NCBI GenBank assembly: GCA_029572955.1
Contig: JAKPQE010000016.1
Span: forward strand, 1 to 49,631
Source: Pseudomonadota bacterium
GTDB lineage: Bacteria > Pseudomonadota > Alphaproteobacteria > Rhizobiales > JAKPQE01
Direction of reading: 5' to 3'
Length of the DNA: 49,631 bases
Position 1 is the stretch's first letter, and each line of letters starts with the position of its first letter. The position numbers were made by a program, and so were the translations under genes. Below the pieces are notes generated by a model that saw nothing but the letters and a program-made list of their open reading frames with translations, was not told the DNA's origin and did no database searches. This document shows positions 1 through 7,092 of this stretch, piece by piece.

Positions 1-1
1 T

Positions 2-409
2 GCCCCGAACCTCACCGTCGAGTGCGCCAGCTTCGAGGAGATCATGGGCAAGCACCGCGACGACTTCCTCTATCTTGACCCGCCCTACTTCCTCGACGCC
101 GACAGCCCCGACAGCAAGACGTTCGTCGGCATGTACCCGCATCGCAATTTCCCCATCCATCACAAGGGCTTCCGCCACGACCTCTTGCGCGATCTCCTCA
201 AGGAGCATCGCGGCGGCTTCGTCCTTTCCTACAACGATTGCTCGGCCGGCCGGTCCTGGTACGCCGAATACGACATGGCAACGCCCGAGTGGCAGTACAC
301 CTTCTCCCAAGGCGACACCCGCATCGGTGAGAACCGGCAGGCCAACAATGGCGGCTCGCACGTCAAGAAGTCGCACGAACTCATCATATGGAGCCCGCCG
401 AAGAACTGA
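2..409 (+). CDS. D12-class DNA adenine methylase, 3' part only
   Basis: The reading frame is open from the window edge, so only the last ~135 codons are present. The fragment carries the catalytic DPPY motif of N6-adenine methyltransferases (preceded by FLYL). In the D12/Dam class this motif sits in the C-terminal part, and the remaining sequence (LSYNDC, a basic patch, then SHELIIW at the end) fits that class. The enzyme would methylate adenine in DNA using S-adenosylmethionine. The N-terminal AdoMet motif and the target-recognition region lie outside the window. The next gene starts inside this one (overlap about 22 bp), a pairing typical of restriction-modification genes. A solitary or phage-type methylase is the alternative. 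Confidence 0.8.
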   Translation, partial: APNLTVECASFEEIMGKHRDDFLYLDPPYFLDADSPDSKTFVGMYPHRNFPIHHKGFRHDLLRDLLKEHRGGFVLSYNDCSAGRSWYAEYDMATPEWQYTFSQGDTRIGENRQANNGGSHVKKSHELIIWSPPKN

Positions 410-1197
410 TCCCGCACAAGAAGCGCGGGCTCTCTTCCGACGCCGCCCGGAAGGTCCGCCAGCAGGGGCATGACGATGCCCTCTATTTCGCCTGGCTGAT
501 CGGTATGGACACCGACTACCTCAACGGACCCCAGGCCAAGAAGGACGTCGTCGATCCCTCGGGCGACACCCATTCGGTGAAGAGCGGTTCGAAAAAATGG
601 CAGATCTTCCTCTACGGCCTCAGCCGCTTCCGCGAGGATGACGGCTTTGCCGTGATGAACGGCATGGGCGAGCTGCTCAAGTCTTGCATCCGGGCTTTCC
701 CGTTGGACTTTGCCACCTACCAGCGCGACAAGCAGTCGGCCAAGGAAGCCCTACGCCCGCACATGCGCGAGATCGCGAACCGCCTGCAGGACAAGCCGCG
801 CGTTCGTGCCTTCTTTCACAAGGCGATGTTCAACGGCGGCGAGGTCGACTACCTCACCATCAAGCACGACGGCCGCTACCACATCTTCTTCAACCGCGAT
901 GTGATCCAGGCCTTCGGTGATCACCTCGCCGTAGAGAACTCCAAGGCCCGCTCCGCCGGCCAGACGCCGGAGCAGAAGGTCATCTTCAAATACCAGGGCA
1001 TCAATCTCGCCGAGCTTGAGATGCGCAACGACAGCGAGGTCCACTATGGCGAAATCCGCTTCAACATGATCAAGCAGCGCGCGCTCGATCTCCTCTTCAC
1101 CCACATCCCCAAGACCGGCGAGTATAGCGGCGAGGTCTGGCTCTATGGTCAGGCCGGCCGGCGCTTCGGCCGCTGGCCGCAGAAGGCGGCGGCGTGA
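388..1197 (+). CDS. Unknown protein overlapping the methylase; candidate restriction endonuclease
   Basis: This is a 269-aa soluble protein with no signal peptide or membrane segment. I do not recognise a named family. It overlaps the methylase gene by 22 bp, so the two are translationally linked, and a cognate restriction endonuclease is the natural guess. Residues near 155-220 alternate predicted strands with acidic residues (EVDYLTIKHDG, later LAELEMRND), which could be a PD-(D/E)XK-like core. That is inference only. No strong ribosome binding site precedes the ATG, consistent with coupled translation. It could instead be a specificity or accessory protein of the methylase. Confidence 0.6.
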   Translation: MEPAEELIPHKKRGLSSDAARKVRQQGHDDALYFAWLIGMDTDYLNGPQAKKDVVDPSGDTHSVKSGSKKWQIFLYGLSRFREDDGFAVMNGMGELLKSCIRAFPLDFATYQRDKQSAKEALRPHMREIANRLQDKPRVRAFFHKAMFNGGEVDYLTIKHDGRYHIFFNRDVIQAFGDHLAVENSKARSAGQTPEQKVIFKYQGINLAELEMRNDSEVHYGEIRFNMIKQRALDLLFTHIPKTGEYSGEVWLYGQAGRRFGRWPQKAAA

Positions 1198-1276
1198 CCA
1201 GATTGTTCGCTTGCGCGCCGTCAGTGCGGACCGTCACCATCGGCAACACCACTGGCGGACACTACCCCTCGCTATC

Positions 1277-2803
1277 ATGAAACTGACCAAGACCGACTTT
1301 CTCATCTATCGCGACTGCGCCCATAACGCATGGATGAAGTTGCATCGGCCGGAGGTCTATCGTGCTTCGCCCCCATCCGCCTTCGATCTCGCGCTCCTGG
1401 AAACCGGCAACGAAGTCGACGAGCTGGCGCGGGGCCTCTTCCCCGGTGGCGTTCTCATCGAGCGCGGCGACGTTGCGACGACGCGGCAGCTGATCACCGA
1501 GCGCACGCCCGTGCTCTACCAGCCGGTGGTCGAGACCGAGCACTTCTCCACCGCCGGCGACATCCTCGTCTGGAACAAGGCCCTCGGCGGCTACGATCTC
1601 TATGAGGTCAAAGCATCAAGCGGCATCAAGGGTGATCGCGCCAAGGCCGGACTCTATACCTACGACATCGCCTTCCAGGTCGAGCTTCTGCGCAATGCCG
1701 GCGTCCCGCTCGGCCGCTTCCATCTCGTGCACCTCGACAGCGACTACCTGCGCGGGGCCGACCTCGACATCTTCTCGCTCTTTGCCATCCGCGACATGTC
1801 CGCCGAGGTCAAGGCGCTACGCGATCAGATCGCCGCGGAAATGGAGACAGCTTTCGAGTTCATGAACCGCGACCAACCGCTCTCCGGTTCTTGCTCCTGC
1901 ATCACCAAGGGACGCAGCAATCACTGCACCACCTTCGCCGTCACTAACCCGCGCGTGCCGGCCTACAGCGTCCACGACATCACCCGCATCGGCGCCTCCA
2001 AGCGAAAACTCGCCGACCTGGTCGATCTGGACATCTTCGCTATCGAGGGCGTGCCCGACGACTTCCCTCTCAGCGAATCCCAAGCGAACCAGGTCCTCGT
2101 CGCCAAGCGCCGCCAGCCAATCATCGACGAGGATGCAATCACCGACTTCCTTGGTCGGCTCTCCTTCCCGCTCGCCTTCCTCGACTACGAGACCAATCCG
2201 GCGGCGATCCCCCGCTTCCCCGGCTACGGTCCCTACCACCACATTCCCTTCCAGTTCTCCCTCGACGTCCTCGCGACCCCCGATGCCGATCTACGTCACC
2301 ACGAGTTCCTGCACACCGACCCGATCTGCCCCGACGCGTCCCTGATAGCAGCCCTCGAAGCGGCGATGCCGGCAACCGGCTCCGTCCTCACTTGGAACCA
2401 GAGCTTCGAGAAAGGCATCAACACCAAGCTCGGCGATCGAAATCCTGCAGCCCGCCAATTCCTCGCGGACCTCAATACCCGCATCGTCGATCTGATGGAC
2501 CCGTTCAAGCAGCAGGCCTATGTCCACCCCGGATTCGAGGGCAGCACCTCGATCAAGTCCGTCCTTCCGGTCCTCGCACCCGACCTCAGCTACAAGGCTC
2601 TCGACATCCAGGAAGGCGCCACCGCCACCACAAAATGGAACGATATCGTCACCGGAAAGGTCGACCCCGCTGAAGCCGCGCGTCTCCGCTCCGCACTGCT
2701 CACCTACTGCGCCCTCGATACCCGAGCGATGATCGAGATTTGGCGGGCGCTGAACGGTGTCAGTAGATCACAGTCTCGGCGGGGTCAACGGGGAAAAGGC
2801 TGA
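1277..2803 (+). CDS. DUF2779 protein: Cas4-like nuclease half plus DEDD-like exonuclease half
   Basis: This is a 508-aa protein. The N-terminal half resembles Cas4/RecB-type PD-(D/E)XK nucleases: Asp95 in AGDIL, then Glu110-Val-Lys112. It has a Cas4/AddB-like cysteine arrangement with Cys14 near the start and Cys206, Cys208 and Cys217 after the nuclease core, suggesting a [4Fe-4S] cluster. The C-terminal half (from about residue 298) is the DUF2779 region with FLDYET (Asp303, Glu305), LTWN, DLMDPF and YCALDTRAM (Asp481), reminiscent of DEDD 3'-5' exonucleases. The ATG at 1277 begins the Cas4-like alignment (MKLTKTDFLIYRDC), so earlier in-frame starts were discarded. It follows the methylase pair by 79 bp, which suggests a defence or DNA-processing cassette. 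The substrate is unknown. Confidence 0.8.
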   Translation: MKLTKTDFLIYRDCAHNAWMKLHRPEVYRASPPSAFDLALLETGNEVDELARGLFPGGVLIERGDVATTRQLITERTPVLYQPVVETEHFSTAGDILVWNKALGGYDLYEVKASSGIKGDRAKAGLYTYDIAFQVELLRNAGVPLGRFHLVHLDSDYLRGADLDIFSLFAIRDMSAEVKALRDQIAAEMETAFEFMNRDQPLSGSCSCITKGRSNHCTTFAVTNPRVPAYSVHDITRIGASKRKLADLVDLDIFAIEGVPDDFPLSESQANQVLVAKRRQPIIDEDAITDFLGRLSFPLAFLDYETNPAAIPRFPGYGPYHHIPFQFSLDVLATPDADLRHHEFLHTDPICPDASLIAALEAAMPATGSVLTWNQSFEKGINTKLGDRNPAARQFLADLNTRIVDLMDPFKQQAYVHPGFEGSTSIKSVLPVLAPDLSYKALDIQEGATATTKWNDIVTGKVDPAEAARLRSALLTYCALDTRAMIEIWRALNGVSRSQSRRGQRGKG

Positions 2804-2941
2804 CGGAGATTTAGGTGCCGCACTTTCCAAAGCGTCCATCGCGCGCGAACTCCGTCATCACTCGCAGTCTGACGCGTTCAGCCGGAGGTATTCAAACACA
2901 CGTCGCATAAATCGCGCGCCAAAACAGTCTGATTCCTCTAG

Positions 2942-3791
2942 GCGGTGTCATCAATTGAGCCATATGACCGAGGCGGCGAGGTGGATTGCACCGAGGAAGG
3001 CGGTTGCGGTTTTGTCGTAGCGTGTGGCTATGGCTCTGTAATGCTTTAGCTTTTCGAAGAAGTTCGAGATCAGGTGTCGGGCCTTGTAAAGCGCCTTGTC
3101 GTAGTCGCGTAGGGCCTTGCGATTGGATTTCGGCGGTATGACTGGCTCGATCTCAGCGGCTTCGAGCCGGTCGAGTACGCGCGCATCGGCGTCATATCCC
3201 TTATCCGCCAGCAGGATTTTGGCCCCGATCTCGTCGATCAGAACATCCGCGCCGTCCAGGTCGCAGGCCTGTCCCGGCGTCAGGTGAAAGCCCAGCGGGT
3301 TGCCCAAAGCGTCGCAGAGCGCGTGGATTTTGGTGCTCAATCTGCCTTTCGATCGCCCGATGCATTCGGCTTTTTGGGGGAGGCCTTTGCCCCCGCCGAA
3401 TGCTGGTGTGCCCGCACGATCGTGCTGTCGATCATCGCGTATTCGTTGTCGGCGTCTTTGGACAACACATTGAAAACACGCTCCCAAACGCCTTTGCGGC
3501 TCCAGCGCATATGGCGCGTGTGGACGACCCGGAAATCGCCGAACCGCTCCGGCAGGTCGCGCCACGGGATGCCCGCCCGATACCGGTAGAGTACCGCTTC
3601 GACAAACAAGCGGTTGTCGCGCGCCGTCACGCCCACATCCGCTGCCTTGCCGGGCAACAGCTGTTCGATCCTCTCCCATTGGTCATCACGAAGGGCGTAT
3701 CGGCGCATCTGGTGTCAACTCCGCTGTCAAAGCTGACACGCCATGAATCACTCAAACGCTGATTTGGGAATCCCCCAATTGATGACACCGC
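2942..3791 (-). mobile_element. IS5-family (IS427-group) insertion sequence, copy A
   Basis: This is an 850-bp element bounded by perfect 16-bp terminal inverted repeats: GCGGTGTCATCAATTG at 2942-2957 and its complement at 3776-3791. CTAG flanks both ends (2938-2941 and 3792-3795), consistent with a short target duplication (CTAG, or the TA within it). It holds one transposase gene on the minus strand, split into two frames as usual for the IS427 group. It is intact by size and ends. Confidence 0.9.
2951..3708 (-). CDS. IS5-family transposase of IS copy A, made by -1 frameshift
   Basis: The upstream frame (ATG at 3708, 123 codons) carries the N-terminal IS5 domain (WERIEQLLPG, WRDLPERFG) and the first catalytic Asp in MIDSTIVRAHQHS. 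The downstream frame (to 2951) carries the second Asp in LLADKGYDAD and the C-terminal DDE region. The frames overlap at a slippery CCCCCAAAAAG (plus-strand 3370-3380), and a -1 slip joins them at GRSKGRLSTKIH. The last motif reads RHLISNFFEKLKHYR. Many relatives have Glu where Ser-Asn stands here, with a Glu four or five residues later in this copy, so catalytic competence is uncertain. It is the only gene in the element. Confidence 0.85.
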
Positions 3792-3795
3792 CTAG

Positions 3796-4640
3796 GACGT
3801 GTGGACACTTATCTGATCCACAAGACGGTAGAAGCGATGGTGACGATTGCGAGGTAGTTTCGTGCGGTTTTCTCGAACCGTGTTGCGACGCGCCTGAACT
3901 GCTTGAGCCTGGAGAAGCAACATTCGATCAGATGACGGCGGGCATAGAGGTGCTTGCCAATCAGGTATTTGCGCGCCCGTGACGGGTTGTTTGGAATGAC
4001 GGCGATTGCGCCCTTTGCGGAGATTTCCTTGCGCAGCGTATCGGCGTCGTAGGCGGCGTCGGCCATAACAACCTTTGCGGGCAATTCTTCGATCAAGGTG
4101 TGGGCTTGAGGGCAGTCGCCGCGCTGACCGGCCGTCAGCGTGAAGCGCACCGGGCACCCCAAGCCTCGAACGGCCATATGGATCTTGGTGCTCAGGCCGC
4201 CGCGCGAACGGCCAAGGGCCTGATCTTCAGACTCCCCTTTTTGGCTCCCGAGGCATGCTGGTGGGCGCGGATGATGGTGGAATCGACAATCAGATACTCA
4301 AAGTCGGGATCATCCGACATCGCCGCGAAGATACGCCACCAGATACCCTTCTGGCTCCACCGGCTGAAACGACGGAAGACGCTGTTCCATTCCCCGAACA
4401 CCTCAGGCAGATCGCGCCAGGGCGAGCCCGTGCGCACGATCCAAAGTACCGCCTCCACGAACATCCGGTTGTCGCGGCCCGACGAACCGCGCGTCCGCTC
4501 GTCGCCGATGATGTGCGCCGACATCCGACCCCACTGTTCGTCGCTCAGTATCAAACGGTCCAGTACACCCATGGCTGCCTCCAAAAGACAGCCTTGAATC
4601 TGATTTGCTCAACTTTGGGAATCCCAAGAGTCCACACTTC
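3796..4640 (-). mobile_element. IS5-family (IS427-group) insertion sequence, copy B
   Basis: This 845-bp element abuts copy A, separated only by CTAG (3792-3795). Its ends are imperfect inverted repeats: GACGTGTGGACAC at 3796-3808 against GAAGTGTGGACTC read from the other end (4628-4640). CTAG follows again at 4641-4644. It is distinct from copy A in sequence, so this is not a simple tandem duplication. One frameshifted transposase gene lies on the minus strand. Confidence 0.87.
3809..4572 (-). CDS. IS5-family transposase of IS copy B, made by -1 frameshift
   Basis: Frame A begins at ATG 4572, preceded by GGAG at the right spacing (a TTG at 4584 is less likely). It contains WRDLPEVFGEWNSV and the first catalytic Asp in LIVDSTIIRAHQHA. 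Frame B continues through GRSRGGLSTKIH to 3809 and contains the second Asp (MADAAYDAD) and the Glu in RHLIECCFSRLKQFRR, so the DDE triad looks complete. The overlap has a slippery AAAAAGGGG (plus-strand 4234-4242), consistent with programmed -1 frameshifting as in related IS427-group elements. No other disruption was seen. Confidence 0.88.
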
Positions 4641-4719
4641 CTAGGGCATAGTATTCGATTCGCTTGCATTTTCCGGATCGCCGAGCGATGCAATCCGGCG
4701 ATGGCCAACGTCTTTGCGT

Positions 4720-5448
4720 CTATGCCAGCCCGGCCAGCCAATCCCGCACGATGCAAGGGGCCGCTGCCCGCAAATCGGCGCCCTTGATTTTGCTGTGCTT
4801 GCGCAGCAGAGGAACGTTGATCTTCGCACTCGTCAGTTCGCAGGTATGCCCGATGAGCCACTGCTCGATCCGCGTGCTGTCGACCTCCGCATGGAACTGC
4901 AGGCCGAGAGCATGTCTGCCGACCGAGAAGGCCTGGTTTTCGTAAAGTTCAGAGCTCGCCAGACGCGCGGCATTTGCCGGCAGGTCGAAGGTATCGCCGT
5001 GCCAGTGCAGCACGGATCGGTTCTCCAGATGCATCAGACAGGAATGCCGCCCCTCGCCGGTCAGCTCTATCTCGCTCCAGCCGATCTCCTTGCGGTCTCC
5101 GGCATAGACGCTCGCGCCCATGGCGGCCGCCATGAGTTGCGCACCCAGACAAACCCCGAGGGTCGGCTTTTCTGCTGCCAGTCGTCGTTCGAGTTCCCGC
5201 AGTTCGGTCTTCAGGAACGGATAGCGACCGGTTTCGTTGACACCGATCGGACCGCCGAGAACGATGACGAGATCGGTTTCCCGGAATGCAGCAACGACGT
5301 CTTCGACGCCGGCCTCGAAGTCGGAGATCCGCCAGCCGGCATCGATGAGCGGCGCTTCGAAAAGGCCGAGATCCTCGAAGGCCAGATGCCTGATGACGGC
5401 GGCGCGACGGCGCCCGTCGGGAGCCCTGGTCGATCCATTCCACGTCAT
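4720..5448 (-). CDS. Class I glutamine amidotransferase-like protein
   Basis: This is a 242-aa cytosolic protein of the GMP-synthase-type glutamine amidotransferase (GATase1) family. Nucleophile Cys100 lies in GVCLGAQ, preceded by the oxyanion strand VLGGPIG, and the His186/Glu188 pair lies in LQFHAEVD, so the triad is complete. Such stand-alone proteins release ammonia from glutamine or act on gamma-glutamyl compounds, and the substrate here is unknown. The ATG at 5448 is supported by GGAGG about 8 nt upstream. It is the last of three minus-strand genes after a 125-bp gap. IS copy B lies just downstream of its stop. Confidence 0.82.
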   Translation of the reverse strand: MTWNGSTRAPDGRRRAAVIRHLAFEDLGLFEAPLIDAGWRISDFEAGVEDVVAAFRETDLVIVLGGPIGVNETGRYPFLKTELRELERRLAAEKPTLGVCLGAQLMAAAMGASVYAGDRKEIGWSEIELTGEGRHSCLMHLENRSVLHWHGDTFDLPANAARLASSELYENQAFSVGRHALGLQFHAEVDSTRIEQWLIGHTCELTSAKINVPLLRKHSKIKGADLRAAAPCIVRDWLAGLA

Positions 5449-5573
5449 GCTTTCGTCCTCCGGCCAATGCGGCCGATCTTCGACGGTCGCCCTGGCGAAA
5501 CGGCGCCTTTAGGTACGGGCGATGCTCGATATCCCGGAGAGCGCCGGGAACGCAAGCCCGGCTAAGTAGATCC

Positions 5574-5939
5574 CTAGCCGGTACTCCAGGCACGCGGCTG
5601 GCGCATGCCGGCGATCTTGCAGGCCTGCTTGACGTAGCCGTAGGGAAAGAGCTCGAAGAAGTGACGGCGGGCCATTGCAGCCGTTTCCCCGCGCCGCTCG
5701 GCCAGAAACGCAAAGACGAAACGGGCATCGGCGGCGATGCTGTGTTCGTCGTAATAGCGGCGCATGAAGTCGAGCACGGCACGATGGTCGTCGGTCAGGA
5801 CGACCGTCTCTTCCTCTGCGAGTTTGGCAGCGACGTCATGGTCCCACAGCTTCGGATCGAGAAGATAGCCTTGCTCGTCGCGCGGTATGTCCCGTCCGTC
5901 GACTTGGAGGAAGGAGATTACGTCCGGCCTGGTGCGCAT
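5574..5939 (-). CDS. TusE/DsrC/DsvC-family sulfur-relay-like protein lacking the penultimate cysteine
   Basis: This 121-aa protein fits the DsrC/TusE family by its N-terminal VDG...DEQGYLLDP...W motif, its size and its C-terminal KQACKIAGM segment. DsrC proteins carry a C-terminal swinging arm with Cys-X10-Cys-X, and TusE keeps the penultimate Cys that carries persulfide. Here only the inner Cys107 is present. The tail ends RAWSTG, with Trp where the outer Cys should be. It therefore cannot form the DsrC-type disulfide and may be regulatory or bind another partner. It starts 24 bp after the hemerythrin gene stop, so the two are probably cotranscribed. It is distinct from the cytoplasmic tRNA-thiolation TusE. 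Confidence 0.85.
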   Translation of the reverse strand: MRTRPDVISFLQVDGRDIPRDEQGYLLDPKLWDHDVAAKLAEEETVVLTDDHRAVLDFMRRYYDEHSIAADARFVFAFLAERRGETAAMARRHFFELFPYGYVKQACKIAGMRQPRAWSTG

Positions 5940-5963
5940 GGGTTGTCTCTCTTTCCGCTTGTG

Positions 5964-6500
5964 TCAGTCGTTTCGATTCTCAAGCAAGGCCAGCAAACGC
6001 GCCACCTCTTCGGCATGTGCGTCGTCGAAGGTGGAGCAGCCCTCGCTGAGCCGGCTCATCTCGGCTGCGGGAACCATGGCGCGAGCCATGACATAGAGGA
6101 CCTCGTCCTCTTTTCGAATATGGTCGCGCAGCAGCCCCGCATACTGGGCGGCGTAGCGCGATAGCTCTGTCGCCGTGCCGTCATCCGCGCCCGGCACGGT
6201 GCCGGCGAATTGCCGCATCGCGGAGAGGAGTTTGCGCCCGCGTTCGTGCTCGGAAAGCATGACCGCGATGGGGCCGGCCTTCTCTGATAGTCCGTACTCG
6301 CAAAGTTTCGGGAACAGCAGGCGCTCTTCCTTGCCGTGGTGAAGGGTGTCGGCAAATTCCGAGAGAAACGTGACCAGGTGCGTCAATCGGGCGCCGGCGT
6401 TTCGGTCCCCGCGGCCAAGACCTTCGGCAACGTCCTCGAGCTCCACGAGCGCCCTCTCGATCTGCCGATGCTCGTTCATGAGGCGGTCGATAGCGTCCAT
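5964..6500 (-). CDS. Hemerythrin HHE-domain protein
   Basis: This is a 178-aa cytosolic protein with all iron ligands expected of a bacterial hemerythrin-like domain visible: His11, His55, Glu59, His85, His127 and Glu131 (motifs NEHRQIE, HHGKEE, SEHERG, DHIRKEDE). Such domains bind a di-iron centre and sense or store O2, NO or peroxide. The ATG at 6498-6500 was chosen because the conserved domain begins there. A longer frame upstream has no support. It heads a minus-strand set with the DsrC-like and amidotransferase genes. An FNR/DNR-type palindrome lies 68 bp before the start, which would fit control by low O2 or NO. Confidence 0.88.
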   Translation of the reverse strand: MDAIDRLMNEHRQIERALVELEDVAEGLGRGDRNAGARLTHLVTFLSEFADTLHHGKEERLLFPKLCEYGLSEKAGPIAVMLSEHERGRKLLSAMRQFAGTVPGADDGTATELSRYAAQYAGLLRDHIRKEDEVLYVMARAMVPAAEMSRLSEGCSTFDDAHAEEVARLLALLENRND

Positions 6501-7092
6501 CGCAAACCCCCTGGGTGCTTCCGGTGTCGAGCGGACGGAACCGTGGCAGAACCTGCGACAATATGTCTTGACGATCGTCAACCGCTGTGTGGATCGAAGC
6601 GCCGACAGCACCTGCATTGTCTACCAACACACTGTTTTGAAATGAAAAAATGATCTGATCAACCGAACATATTTCCCGAATGCCCGACGGCCGCACCCGC
6701 GGCAACCCTTTCCAGGCGAGCTTGCACAACAGGTAGGCGACACTGCCGGTCTGTCGATTTTCGCCTGCGACCGTCGGCGGGCCGCCGAGGACGAGTCGCG
6801 GCCGGTCGGCAGGCGCGGCGCCGGAAAACGATTCCCGTTTTCTCGACCAGCCGCCGCTCGACGATGAGCGGACAAGACTCCCCGCACACATCGCGCCGAA
6901 ACCGCGGCCGACCGATGTGTCCAAACAGATTCGTCAGTCTGTACCTAAGGCGGGCTCGATTCTCAGATTAAAGTGCCGGGAAATCGGAATTATTCGGCGA
7001 TGCGAGCAAGAGTCCCCTCCTTAGCTACAAGGCGGGAGCAAAGTTTATTGCGCGCCCCGATAAGAACTTACCGACATACGGAGGGTGAAACC
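6501..7092. other. Divergent intergenic region, 592 bp
   Basis: This region separates the minus-strand hemerythrin operon from the plus-strand molybdoenzyme gene. It contains the FNR-type box at 6568-6581 and an AT-rich patch near 6620-6675. Open frames through it lack coding character. The GGAGGG ribosome binding site for the molybdoenzyme lies at 7080-7085. Nothing else recognisable was seen. Confidence 0.6.
6568..6581. promoter_or_regulatory. FNR/DNR-type palindromic box
   Basis: TTGACGATCGTCAA is a perfect palindrome with the TTGAC-N4-GTCAA form used by the CRP/FNR family (FNR, DNR, NnrR). Its centre is about 75 bp before the hemerythrin start codon. The box is far (about 510 bp) from the molybdoenzyme gene on the other side, so the hemerythrin operon is the likelier target. 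Confidence 0.6.

Noticed and set aside
4673-4698. CCGGAT...ATCCGG inverted repeat after the amidotransferase gene, as a terminator
   Set aside because: The stem is only 6 bp with a 14-nt loop and no T-run in either direction.
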